In this document: positions 1 through 7,115 of the stretch, in pieces
Layout of the letters: every line of letters begins with the position of its first letter
How positions within the stretch are numbered: the stretch's first letter is position 1
Assembly: GCA_018715025.1 (NCBI GenBank)
Contig: DVMK01000026.1
Span: 1 to 11,964, forward strand
DNA length: 11,964 nt
Source of the DNA: Candidatus Caccousia avistercoris
GTDB lineage: Bacteria; Bacillota; Clostridia; Oscillospirales; Acutalibacteraceae
Reading direction: 5' to 3'
Position numbers and translations under genes: made by a program
The notes under the pieces: model-generated
The model's input: the letters and a program-made list of their open reading frames with translations, nothing else
What the model was told of the DNA's origin: nothing
Databases searched by the model: none

Positions 1-44
1 GGCACGGCGCAGGCCGGTTTTAAATTGTACTGCGGAAGCTTTAG

Positions 45-1211
45 TTATTTAATAATCCGAACGCGGATGACCTCGTCCAGAGCGGAGATGGCCTCGGCCG
101 CGTCGGCGGACACATCCCCGGTGACGTCCAGAATGGTGTACGCGTACTCCTTGCGGGATTTGCTGGCCATATTTTCAATGTTAATGCCGCATTTGGCCAG
201 CACGCCGGAAAAGCTGCTGATGGTGTTGGGCACGTTCCGGTGCAGCACGCAGATGCGGCTGCCCTCCCGGGGCATGGAAACGGCCGGCATGTTGACCGAA
301 TTCTTGATATTGCCGTTTTCCAGGTAGTCAATCAGCTCCAGGGCGGCCATGCGGGCGCAGTTGTCCTCGCTTTCCGGGGTAGAAGCGCCCAGGTGAGGCA
401 TGGGGATAACGTTCACGCCCTCTGCTTCCAGCAGGGTTTCGTCCGCAAAGTCGGTGGCGTAGGCCGCCGCTTTCCCAGAGGCAAGGGCCGCTACCACGTC
501 GGCGCTGTTGGCCAGGTCACCCCTGGCGAAATTCAGCAGGCGCACGCCGTCCTTCATTTTGGCAATGCTGGCGGCGTTGATCATCTCCCTGGTGTCGGGG
601 GTGAGGGGCACATGAATGGTAATGTAGTCGCAGTTGGCGTAAATTTCATCCAGAGTCTGGGCATGGTGAATAGAGCGGGAAAGGCCCCAGGCCGCATCCA
701 CCGAGAGGAAGGGGTCGTAGCCGTACACCTCCATGCCCAGGTGCACGGCGGCGTTGCTCACCAGCACGCCGATGGCGCCCAGGCCGATGACCCCCAGCTT
801 TTTGCCGCTGATCTCAGGCCCTACAAAGGAACTCTTGCCCTTTTCCACCAGCTTGCTGATCTCGCTGCCCTTGCCCTTGAGGGTCTTGGTCCACTGGATG
901 CCGTCCACAATTTTGCGGGAGGAAAGCAGCAGGGCGGCCAGCACCAGCTCTTTCACCGCGTTGGCGTTGGCGCCGGGCGTGTTGAACACCACAATGCCCT
1001 GCTGGCTGCACTTGTCCAGAGGAATGTTGTTCACACCGGCACCGGCGCGGGCAATGGCCAGCAGCTCCGGGTTAAAGTCCATCTCATGCATAGAGGCGGA
1101 GCGGACGAGAATGGCTTCCGGGCTGGCAACCTCTGTGCCGCACACATAGTTTGCGCCGAAGCAGCAGGTGCCCTCCGGGGAAATTTTATTCAGGCATTGA
1201 ATATGATACAT
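45..1211 (-). CDS. serA: D-3-phosphoglycerate dehydrogenase, short ACT-domain form
   Basis: Oxidises 3-phosphoglycerate to 3-phosphohydroxypyruvate with NAD, the first committed step of serine synthesis in the cytoplasm. The 388-residue protein has a substrate-binding half, then a Rossmann NAD domain with GLGAIG at 143-148 and an acidic residue D166 in YGYDP that fits NAD preference. The expected catalytic residues are R230 (NFARGD), E258 (FADE) and H273 (MPHLGAST). Residues about 317-388 form a C-terminal ACT domain (ICVLHRNVPNTISSFS), the usual site of serine feedback control. It lacks the extra intervening domain of the long SerA type, so it belongs to the short class common in Clostridia. 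The ATG lies 6 bases after the serC stop, so the two are co-transcribed and probably co-translated; its own ribosome site is weak. No clear terminator is visible in the 44 bases left of its stop. The family assignment is firm. Confidence 0.96.
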   Translation of the reverse strand: MYHIQCLNKISPEGTCCFGANYVCGTEVASPEAILVRSASMHEMDFNPELLAIARAGAGVNNIPLDKCSQQGIVVFNTPGANANAVKELVLAALLLSSRKIVDGIQWTKTLKGKGSEISKLVEKGKSSFVGPEISGKKLGVIGLGAIGVLVSNAAVHLGMEVYGYDPFLSVDAAWGLSRSIHHAQTLDEIYANCDYITIHVPLTPDTREMINAASIAKMKDGVRLLNFARGDLANSADVVAALASGKAAAYATDFADETLLEAEGVNVIPMPHLGASTPESEDNCARMAALELIDYLENGNIKNSVNMPAVSMPREGSRICVLHRNVPNTISSFSGVLAKCGINIENMASKSRKEYAYTILDVTGDVSADAAEAISALDEVIRVRIIK

Positions 1212-1217
1212 GGCAAA

Positions 1218-2303
1218 TCACCCGTTCTCTTTCTCAAAATTGGTCATGAACTCCACCAGCTTTTCCACGCCCTCCAACGGCATGGCGTTGTAAATGGAAG
1301 CCCGCATGCCGCCTACCGAGCGGTGGCCCTTCAGGTTGATAAATCCGGCGGCAGAGGCGGATTTTACAAACCTGGCGTCCAGCTCATCGTCTCCGGTCAC
1401 GAAGGGGATGTTCATGAGGGAGCGGTCCTTGGCCACAACGGTCCCCCGGAACATCTTGGAATTGTCCAGGAAATCGTACAGCAGCCCGGCCTTTTTCTCA
1501 TTGATTTTCTTCATTTCCTCCAGGCCGCCCACGGTGTCACGGATCCATTCCAGCACCAGCCCCGCTATGTAAATGTTGTAGCAGGGCGGCGTGTTGTACA
1601 TAGAACCGTTGTCCGCATGGGTTTTGTAGTTGAACATGGTGGGGGTAATATCCATGGCGTGGCCGATGAGATCCTCCCGAAGGATTACCACCGTCAGGCC
1701 GGCGGGGGCCATGTTCTTCTGGGCGCCCGCGTACAGCAGGCCGAACTTGCTTACGTCGATGGGCTCGCTGAGAATGCAGGAGGAAATGTCCGCCACCAGC
1801 GGCACGTCCCCGGTTTCAGGCAGCTTGGTGAAGCGGGTGCCGTAGATGGTGTTGTTCAGGCAGATGTGGAAATAATCCGCGTCCTTGGTGAAGGAAGCCG
1901 GGTCCAACTCGGGAATGTAAGAGAAGGTTTTGTCCTTGGAGGACGCCACCGCATGGGCTTCCCCATAGCGGGCGGCCTCCTGGAAGGCCTTGGTGGCCCA
2001 CTGGCCGGTAATGACAAAGTCGGCCTTGCCGCTTTTCGTCATCAGGTTCATGGGAACCATGGCAAACTGAGAGGAAGCACCCCCCTGCAGGAACAACACC
2101 TTGTAATTGTCCGGAATGCCCATTACCTGCCGCAGAAGGCTCTCTGCCGAGTCGATAATCCCCTGGTACTCTTTGGAGCGGTGTGACATCTCCATAACAG
2201 ATTGGCCGGAACCGTGATAGTCCAGCATTTCGTCGGCCGCCCGGCGCAGAACGGACTCAGGCAGCATGGAAGGGCCAGCGGAAAAGTTGTAAACGCGTTT
2301 CAT
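1218..2303 (-). CDS. serC: Phosphoserine aminotransferase
   Basis: Transfers an amino group from glutamate to 3-phosphohydroxypyruvate, giving phosphoserine; PLP-dependent, cytoplasmic. The protein opens with the family signature YNFSAGPSMLPESVL, has the phosphate-binding GGASSQ at about residue 75, and the PLP lysine in YAGAQKNMAPAG at about residue 196. The length of 361 residues is normal for the family. The start is ambiguous by one codon: TTG at 2306 is followed directly by ATG at 2303. GGAGGT on the minus strand sits 6 bases before the TTG and 9 before the ATG. I chose the ATG because it is the stronger codon and gives the usual short lead into the NFSAGP motif. It is the first gene of the operon, upstream of serA. 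The phosphoserine phosphatase needed for the last step is not in this window. Confidence 0.96.
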   Translation of the reverse strand: MKRVYNFSAGPSMLPESVLRRAADEMLDYHGSGQSVMEMSHRSKEYQGIIDSAESLLRQVMGIPDNYKVLFLQGGASSQFAMVPMNLMTKSGKADFVITGQWATKAFQEAARYGEAHAVASSKDKTFSYIPELDPASFTKDADYFHICLNNTIYGTRFTKLPETGDVPLVADISSCILSEPIDVSKFGLLYAGAQKNMAPAGLTVVILREDLIGHAMDITPTMFNYKTHADNGSMYNTPPCYNIYIAGLVLEWIRDTVGGLEEMKKINEKKAGLLYDFLDNSKMFRGTVVAKDRSLMNIPFVTGDDELDARFVKSASAAGFINLKGHRSVGGMRASIYNAMPLEGVEKLVEFMTNFEKENG

Positions 2304-2378
2304 CAAGTGCTTACCTCCGATTCAATAACTCCATGCTACTCCCCTTGTACCAGAGGGTAGCGGCGATGTATGCTACTT

Positions 2379-2407
2379 ATTATATCGCTTTAGCGGGATG
2401 AAATCAA
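2379..2407 (-). promoter_or_regulatory. Promoter of serC-serA
   Basis: On the minus strand, TTGATT (2402-2407) is followed by a 17-base spacer and a perfect TATAAT (2379-2384). Transcription should begin near 2372, giving a leader of about 70 bases before serC. The leader has a short GTAGC/GCTAC stem and an 8-base direct repeat (ATGCTACT on the plus strand at 2333-2340 and 2370-2377), but no riboswitch that I recognise. Confidence 0.8.
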
Positions 2408-2409
2408 CT

Positions 2410-2596
2410 GGAAATTTGAAAGCATCCGGTCTTTTTATTTCATCCGCTGCTTTTCTGCGGGCCGCCGCTCAAAAGAGGAACGGCCGGGAACCGCGCGGCA
2501 GACAGCTTTCAGGGCCTGTTGGTTTTGAAAACGGTAAGGAAAAATGAAGCGAAGGGCGGAAAATTGTGCGTGACCTTCCCATTTGGTTTGGCCCGC
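2410..2596. other. Spacer between the divergent serC and zinc operons
   Basis: The divergent gap is about 370 bases. The two ends hold the serC promoter and the zinc-operon promoter. The middle has no open reading frame that looks real, no recognisable RNA structure and no long repeat. Confidence 0.5.
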
Positions 2597-2625
2597 TTGA
2601 CAAACCGCCCGGGAGGGAGTAAGAT
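2597..2625 (+). promoter_or_regulatory. Promoter of the zinc-uptake operon
   Basis: A perfect TTGACA (2597-2602), a 17-base spacer and TAAGAT (2620-2625) form a strong housekeeping-type promoter. Transcription should begin near 2632, directly at the Fur-family palindrome that follows. The first gene starts at 2675, so the leader is about 43 bases. Confidence 0.8.
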
Positions 2626-2632
2626 TTTAATT

Positions 2633-2659
2633 GCAAATGATTAGCATTTAGAATGATAA
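2633..2659 (+). promoter_or_regulatory. Candidate Zur/Fur-family operator
   Basis: AAATGATTAGCATTT at 2635-2649 is an inverted repeat with 5-base arms AAATG/CATTT, and AATGATAAG follows at 2652-2660. The AT-rich NATNAT-like words resemble Fur/Zur boxes and stand out in a G+C-rich background. The position over the predicted transcription start fits repression when zinc is plentiful. That Zur, rather than another Fur-family protein, binds here is inferred from the operon it precedes. Confidence 0.6.
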
Positions 2660-2674
2660 GCGGGAGAGTGCTCC

Positions 2675-3592
2675 ATGAAGAAAAAACTGCTGGCCGCCCT
2701 GCTGGCGGCGGTCCTGATGCTGGTGCCGGGCTGTGCGGGCAGGCAGAGGGAGGAACCGGAGTTCCGGGTGGTAACCTCCTTTTATCCTATGTATATTATG
2801 GCCCTGAATATTACCGATGGGGTAGCGGGCGTGCAGGTGGACAACATGGCCGGGCAGCAGACCGGCTGCCTGCACGACTACCAACTGCAGAGCAAAGACA
2901 TGAAAAGCCTGGAACAGGCGGACGTGTTTGTGATTAACGGCGCGGGAATGGAAAGCTTTTTAGACAAGGTCGTGCAGCAGCTGCCCGGCCTGGAGGTGGT
3001 GGATTCCAGCCAGGGAATTTCCCTGCTGGAAAGCGGCGAACCGCACAGCCATGAGGAAGGGGAAGAGCACAGCCACGAGGAGGAATGGAACCCCCATGTG
3101 TGGGTGAGCATTTCCAATTGTATTCAGCAGGTGGAAAACATCACCGAGGGGCTCGCCCAGGCAGACCCTGAGCGGGCCGCCCAATACCGGGCCAACGGGG
3201 AGGCCTACGCCGCCAAGCTGGCCGTTCTGAGGGACAAAATGCACCAGGCCATTGACCCGCTGCCCAACAAGAATATTGTTACCTTCCACGAAGCCTTCCC
3301 CTACTTTGCGGAAGAATTCGGCCTGCAGATTGTGAAGGTGGTAAACCGAGAGCCGGACAGCCAGCCCAGCGCCCGCGAGCTGGCCGAGACCATCCGCCTG
3401 GTGGAATCCGCCGGGGTGCAGGCTGTGTTCGCAGAACCTCAGTACCCGGAAAGCGCCGCCGACATTGTAGCGGAGGAAAGCGGCATTCAGGTGTATACGC
3501 TGGACCCCGGCGTCACCGGGGAAAACGAAAAGGACGCCTACCTGAACGCGATGGAACAGAATATGCAGGTGCTGGTACAGGCGCTTTCATAA
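2675..3592 (+). CDS. znuA: Zinc ABC transporter substrate-binding lipoprotein
   Basis: Captures metal outside the membrane and hands it to the ABC permease. The 305-residue protein has a lipoprotein signal (charged MKKK, hydrophobic stretch, lipobox VPGC with C20). The cluster A-1 binding-protein fold follows, with likely metal ligands H67 (LHDY), H141 (NPHVW), H205 (TFHEAF) and D277 (TLDPG). A histidine at the third position is typical of zinc rather than manganese members, which usually have glutamate there. The histidine/glutamate-rich loop at 124-141 (HSHEEGEEHSHEEE) is also a zinc-protein hallmark. ATG follows GGGAG with 8 bases between. First gene of a three-gene operon with the ATPase 13 bases downstream. 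Probably regulated by the palindrome at 2635-2649. Zinc specificity is inferred, though well supported. Confidence 0.92.
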   Translation: MKKKLLAALLAAVLMLVPGCAGRQREEPEFRVVTSFYPMYIMALNITDGVAGVQVDNMAGQQTGCLHDYQLQSKDMKSLEQADVFVINGAGMESFLDKVVQQLPGLEVVDSSQGISLLESGEPHSHEEGEEHSHEEEWNPHVWVSISNCIQQVENITEGLAQADPERAAQYRANGEAYAAKLAVLRDKMHQAIDPLPNKNIVTFHEAFPYFAEEFGLQIVKVVNREPDSQPSARELAETIRLVESAGVQAVFAEPQYPESAADIVAEESGIQVYTLDPGVTGENEKDAYLNAMEQNMQVLVQALS

Positions 3593-3605
3593 AGGAGGAG
3601 GAAAC

Positions 3606-4415
3606 ATGAAACAGCAGGAAAGGGCGCCGTTCCCCAGCCAGGGCGGCACCAGCTGCGAGGCGGCGGGCTGTGCCTGCACAAACTGCAAGTGCAGCGTCTC
3701 CATACGGAATTTGACGGTAAAAAAGAAGGACGGGGTGATTCTTCAAAACGTGAACCTGGATGTGCGCCATGGGGAAATTTTGGCCCTCATTGGCCGCAAC
3801 GGGGCGGGAAAGACCACCCTTCTGAAGGCGCTGCTGGGGCGGATCCCCTACACCGGCGAAATCTCCTTCACCAGCCACCGGGGGGAGAAGGTGGAGCGGC
3901 CCAGCATCGGCTATGTGCCGCAGACCCTGGTGTTTGATCGTTCCTCGCCCGTGACCGTGGGGGATATGCTGTGCGCCAACCTCTCTTCCGTTCCGGTTTG
4001 GTTTGGCCAGCGGAAGGAGGCCCGCCGCCGGGCGGAGGCCATGCTGGCCCGCGCCGGGGCAAGGCCCGGCATGCTGGCCAAGCGGCTTGGCAGCCTTTCC
4101 GGCGGCGAGCTGCAGCGGGTGCTGCTGGCCTTCGCCCTGGAGCCCATGCCCGACCTGCTGCTGCTGGACGAGCCGGTTTCCGCTGTGGACCGCCAGGGCA
4201 CCGAGGTGTTTTACGACCTGGTTTCTTCCCTGCGCAGGCAGTACCACATGCCGGTGATTCTGGTTTCCCACGATCTTTCCCATGTGGAGCAGTACGCCAC
4301 CACAGCGGCCCTGCTGGACAAAACTATCCTTCTCTGCGGAGACGCCGCAGAGGTGATGGCTTCCCGCCAGGTGCAGGAGGTCTTCGGCCTTCCCCTGGGG
4401 AAAGGAGGGCGGTAA
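3606..4415 (+). CDS. znuC: Zinc ABC transporter ATP-binding protein with cysteine-rich N-terminus
   Basis: Powers metal import by ATP hydrolysis at the inner face of the membrane. All ABC motifs are present in 269 residues: Walker A GRNGAGKTT at 63-71, Q-loop Q106, signature LSGGELQR at 164-171, Walker B LLLLDEP at 184-190, and the switch histidine H222. The start is fixed by a strong AAAGGAGG just before 3606. The odd part is the first 30 residues, before the usual beginning of the domain (VSIRNLTV). They carry five cysteines as C17-x4-C22-x-C24-x2-C27-x-C29, a metallothionein-like spacing that could bind zinc. Other ATPases of the family usually begin close to the ABC core, so this is an extension. 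A sensing role is only a hypothesis. The downstream permease starts 2 bases after the stop. Confidence 0.93.
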   Translation: MKQQERAPFPSQGGTSCEAAGCACTNCKCSVSIRNLTVKKKDGVILQNVNLDVRHGEILALIGRNGAGKTTLLKALLGRIPYTGEISFTSHRGEKVERPSIGYVPQTLVFDRSSPVTVGDMLCANLSSVPVWFGQRKEARRRAEAMLARAGARPGMLAKRLGSLSGGELQRVLLAFALEPMPDLLLLDEPVSAVDRQGTEVFYDLVSSLRRQYHMPVILVSHDLSHVEQYATTAALLDKTILLCGDAAEVMASRQVQEVFGLPLGKGGR

Positions 4416-4417
4416 GA

Positions 4418-5269
4418 ATGGATGCGCTTTATGGTTTGATTGATTTTCTTCTGCCCTTTGAGTGGACAGAATTCATGTTCATGAAGAACGCCTTCCTGGC
4501 AATCCTTCTCATCACGCCGCTGTTCGGCCTGGTAGGCACCATGGTGGTGAACAACCGGATGAGCTTCTTTTCCGACGCCCTGGGCCATTCCGCCCTGACA
4601 GGCATCGCCATCGGCGTGCTGATGGGGGTGGACAATTACCTGCTCTCCATGCTGGGCTTCGCCCTTCTGTTTGCCCTTGGCATCTCCGCCGTCACCGGCT
4701 CGGGCATCTCCTCGGCAGACACCATCATCGGCGTGTTCTCCAGCACAGGCCTGGCCTTGGGCGTGGTGCTTCTTTCCGCCAGCGGCGGGTTCGCCAAATA
4801 TTCCAATTACCTCATCGGCGACATTCTCACCGTCCAGCCGGAGGAAATCGCCATGCTGGCCGTGCTGCTGGTGGTGGTGGCGGTGGTGTGGGCCCTGTTC
4901 TTCAACCGTTTCCTGCTGGCCAGCCTGAACGCAGACCTGGCCGCCAGCAAAAACATTCGGGAAGGGGCGGTGCAGAAGGTGTTTGTGGTGCTGGTGGCGG
5001 TGCTGGTGACCGTTTCCATCAAGTGGGTGGGGGTGCTCATCATCAATTCCCTGCTGGTGCTTCCGGCCGCTTCCGCCCGGAATGTGGCCCGTTCCATGCG
5101 CTCCTACCATGTGTGGAGCATCTGCGTGTCCATGTTTTCCGGTGTGAGCGGGCTCATCCTCTCTTACTACCTGGGGACGGCGGCAGGCGGCACCATCGTG
5201 CTGGTGGCGGCCGCCGTGTTCTTCCTCACCTTCCTGTACGGCAGGCTGGTGGGGAAACGCAGGGCGTAG
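4418..5269 (+). CDS. znuB: Zinc ABC transporter permease
   Basis: Forms the membrane channel of the zinc importer. The 283-residue product is hydrophobic throughout, with about eight or nine membrane segments and the ABC-3 family look (LVGTMVVNNRMSFFSDALGHSALTGIAIG near the N-terminus and IKWVGVLIINSLLVLPAASARNVARS near the C-terminus, where the ATPase is usually contacted). The reading frame is open further upstream, but ATG 4418 is chosen because AAAGGAGG at 4401-4408 lies 9 bases before it and the protein then has family length. It begins 2 bases after the ATPase stop, so translation is likely coupled. It ends the operon; a strong terminator follows at 5335. Confidence 0.94.
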   Translation: MDALYGLIDFLLPFEWTEFMFMKNAFLAILLITPLFGLVGTMVVNNRMSFFSDALGHSALTGIAIGVLMGVDNYLLSMLGFALLFALGISAVTGSGISSADTIIGVFSSTGLALGVVLLSASGGFAKYSNYLIGDILTVQPEEIAMLAVLLVVVAVVWALFFNRFLLASLNADLAASKNIREGAVQKVFVVLVAVLVTVSIKWVGVLIINSLLVLPAASARNVARSMRSYHVWSICVSMFSGVSGLILSYYLGTAAGGTIVLVAAAVFFLTFLYGRLVGKRRA

Positions 5270-5334
5270 CCTTCCGCCCGGGCAGGCGTTTCCCGGGGTT
5301 CACTGTTAACGTTTCCGTATATACTGCATAATGA

Positions 5335-5366
5335 ATCGAGACTTCCGGTGAAGTCTCGATTTTTTT
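5335..5366 (+). terminator. Rho-independent terminator of the zinc operon
   Basis: ATCGAGACTT (5335-5344) pairs perfectly with AAGTCTCGAT (5351-5360). One more C-G pair closes a CGGT loop, and seven T residues follow. Between the permease stop and this hairpin there is only a small CCCGGG/CCCGGG pairing (5277-5282 with 5292-5297). Confidence 0.9.
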
Positions 5367-5442
5367 ATAATAATGGCAGAAAGGCCGGCGAAGGCTCCTT
5401 CCCAGAGCTGGCCTGCACGGTGTGAAGAAAGGATGTTGGAAT

Positions 5443-6138
5443 ATGCAGTATGTAACACTCAACAACGGCGTGACAATGCCACAGCTGGGCTATGGCGTGT
5501 ACCAGGTGAGCAGCGCGGAATGCGAACGGTGCGTGCTGGACGCCATTGGGGCGGGGTACCGGGCCATCGACACAGCGCAGTCTTACGGGAATGAAGAGGC
5601 GGTGGGCAGCGCGGTAAAAAAGTGCGGCGTACCCAGAAACGAGCTGTTTCTCACCACCAAGGTGTGGATTTCCAACGCCGGGTATGAGAAGGCCAGGGCC
5701 TCCATTGAAAAATCCCTCCGGAACCTTCAGACAGAGTACATCGATTTGCTGCTCATCCACCAGCCCTTTGGCGACTACTACGGCGCCTACCGGGCCATGG
5801 AGGAGGCTTACCGGGAAGGGAAGCTGCGGGCCATAGGCGTGTCCAACTTCTACCCGGATCGGCTGATTGACCTGTGCCAGTTCACAGAGGTGACGCCGGC
5901 TGTCAACCAGGTGGAAACCCATGTGTTCCAGCAGCAGAAAACAGCCCACGCATATATGAAAAAGTACGGCGTGCAGCACGAAAGCTGGGGGCCCTTCGCC
6001 GAAGGCCGGAAGGACTTTTTCCGCAACCCGGTGCTGGAGGACGGCTTCACCGTAAGCGAGCAGACGGTGGCGGAGGCCGCCGGCCAGGTAACCGAATGGC
6101 TGGAGGGCCTTGGCTATGAAACGGGGGATGCGGAGTGA
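5443..6138 (+). CDS. Aldo/keto reductase with foreign C-terminus (apparent flavodoxin tail)
   Basis: Residues 1 to about 198 are a clear aldo/keto reductase, an NADPH-dependent carbonyl reductase barrel. The catalytic tetrad is intact: D43 and Y48 (AIDTAQSYGNEE), K73 (TTKVW) and H106 (LLIHQP). Family motifs IGVSNF and HESWGPFAEGRKDFFRNPVL are present. After NPVL (6036) the expected last 75 or so residues are absent. These include the AAQVALRFL helix and the IPKS NADPH-phosphate-binding strand, and I find them in no frame here. The last 33 residues (DGFTVSEQTVAEAAGQVTEWLEGLGY and a short tail) instead resemble the C-terminus of gut-Clostridia flavodoxins. The whole is 231 residues against about 280 usual. 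ATG 5443 follows AAAGGA by 9 bases; an in-frame GTG at 5422 is less likely. The stop overlaps the next start as GTGA. Probably inactive with NADPH, since half the cofactor site is gone. Confidence 0.8.
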   Translation: MQYVTLNNGVTMPQLGYGVYQVSSAECERCVLDAIGAGYRAIDTAQSYGNEEAVGSAVKKCGVPRNELFLTTKVWISNAGYEKARASIEKSLRNLQTEYIDLLLIHQPFGDYYGAYRAMEEAYREGKLRAIGVSNFYPDRLIDLCQFTEVTPAVNQVETHVFQQQKTAHAYMKKYGVQHESWGPFAEGRKDFFRNPVLEDGFTVSEQTVAEAAGQVTEWLEGLGYETGDAE

Positions 6139-7016
6139 GGCTGAAAAGCACGCTGCCGGGCCTTCTGCTGAGCGGCCTGCTGCTTCTTCTGCCGGGCTGT
6201 TCCGCCGCCGCGCAGAGGGAGGACGCGCCGGGTTCCGGTTCCTCCCTCGCCCAGCAGGCTTCCTCCCAGGCTGCCGTGTCCTCCGCCCTGCCGGAAAGCA
6301 CAGTGGAAACCGGGCTGGTGGCCGAGCAGGTTTTGGAAGGGGAAACAGGGGATATCCATTACAGCTATTTTCTCCCGGAAGGGTACGGGGAGGAAAAGAG
6401 CTACCCGCTGATGATGACCATGCCCGGCTATGACATGATGTGGTTCGGAGAGGATTCCTCCGGCGCCAATTTGAACTGGCGCGGCTTTCTGTGCTGGACG
6501 GAGCTTCCGGAGGATATGATTGTGGTTTCGGCCCAGCTTACCGATTGGGGAGAAACCTCGGCAAGGCAGGCCGTTGAGCTGACAGAATATTTCCTGGCGA
6601 ATTTTTCGGTGGATGAAAGCCGCGTCTACGCGGCAGGCTATTCGGCCGGCGGGGAAACCATGTCCAGAGCCGTCTCCATGCGGCCGGATCTGTACGCCGC
6701 CTACCTGCACGGCGCTTCCCAGTGGGACGGGCAGTACGCGCCTGTGGCGGAAAACGGCGTGGCGGTATATATTTTCATGGCGGAGGGGGACGAGTACTAT
6801 GGTTCCCAGCGGGCGCAGGAGGCTTACGACGGCCTTCGCCTCGCATACCAGGAGGCTGGCTGGAGCGAGGAAGAAACCGAACGCGTCCTGCAGCTGCAGA
6901 CTCCTGGGCCGGATTGGTTTGCCGAGCGGGGCGTCACAGGAAACTACCATGGCGGCGGGAATGTGGTGTTTGAGGAAGCCTCTGTCCTGGACTGGATTGT
7001 TTCCCACAGCAAATAA
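6135..7016 (+). CDS. Secreted lipoprotein of the alpha/beta-hydrolase (esterase) fold
   Basis: A 293-residue lipoprotein: the signal MRLKSTLPG plus a leucine-rich core ends in lipobox LPGC (C22), then a Ser/Ala/Gln-rich linker to about residue 65. The rest is an alpha/beta-hydrolase resembling PHB-depolymerase/Esterase-D-like enzymes: PLMMTMPGYD strand and oxyanion region, nucleophile elbow GYSAGG with S170, probable acid D219 (MAEGDEYYG) and catalytic H272 (NYHGGGN). It should hydrolyse ester or acyl bonds outside the membrane; the substrate cannot be told. The start is GTG, with GGGGGA 6 bases before it, overlapping the preceding stop by 4 bases. This coupling suggests it was originally the partner of whatever gene supplied the preceding C-terminus. 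In gut Clostridia such esterases lie near flavodoxin and reductase genes. Confidence 0.83.
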   Translation: MRLKSTLPGLLLSGLLLLLPGCSAAAQREDAPGSGSSLAQQASSQAAVSSALPESTVETGLVAEQVLEGETGDIHYSYFLPEGYGEEKSYPLMMTMPGYDMMWFGEDSSGANLNWRGFLCWTELPEDMIVVSAQLTDWGETSARQAVELTEYFLANFSVDESRVYAAGYSAGGETMSRAVSMRPDLYAAYLHGASQWDGQYAPVAENGVAVYIFMAEGDEYYGSQRAQEAYDGLRLAYQEAGWSEEETERVLQLQTPGPDWFAERGVTGNYHGGGNVVFEEASVLDWIVSHSK

Positions 7017-7029
7017 GCGGGGCCTCTGC

Positions 7030-7067
7030 GGGGAAGGTTCCGGCGGCCAAAGGCCGCCCTCTTCCCC
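7030..7067 (+). terminator. Strong hairpin after the esterase gene
   Basis: GGGGAAG (7030-7036) pairs with CTTCCCC (7061-7067), and inside it GGCGGCC (7042-7048) pairs with GGCCGCC (7052-7058) around AAA. Only a short GTTTA follows, so it may slow or partly stop transcription, or stabilise the upstream message, rather than fully terminate. Confidence 0.55.
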
Positions 7068-7115
7068 GTTTATTGGAGCGTCGCGAGAAAATAGAGAAAC
7101 CGGGAGGAAACGGCC

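Noticed and set aside
240..2186. Long plus-strand open frame of 648 codons opposite serA and serC
   Set aside because: It is antisense to two certain genes, has a histidine/glycine/valine-rich composition typical of a mirrored G+C-rich coding strand, and has no ribosome site or family resemblance.
2304..2372. T-box or other riboswitch ahead of serC
   Set aside because: The predicted leader is only about 70 bases, too short for a T-box, and lacks its motif and a terminator hairpin.
3971..4417. N-terminal extension of the zinc permease overlapping the ATPase gene
   Set aside because: The extra 149 residues are an out-of-frame reading of the ATPase (Arg/Gly/Ala/Pro-rich), and a strong ribosome site marks ATG 4418.
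5299..5371. Promoter for the reductase gene around the zinc-operon terminator (TATAAT at 5366-5371, TATACT near 5321)
   Set aside because: The -10-like words are good but no acceptable -35 lies 16-18 bases upstream, and the first TATAAT arises from the terminator T run.
6037..6138. Simple frameshift hiding the true end of the aldo/keto reductase
   Set aside because: Neither of the other two plus-strand frames after 6036 encodes the expected helix and IPKS strand, so the missing part has been deleted or replaced rather than shifted out of frame.
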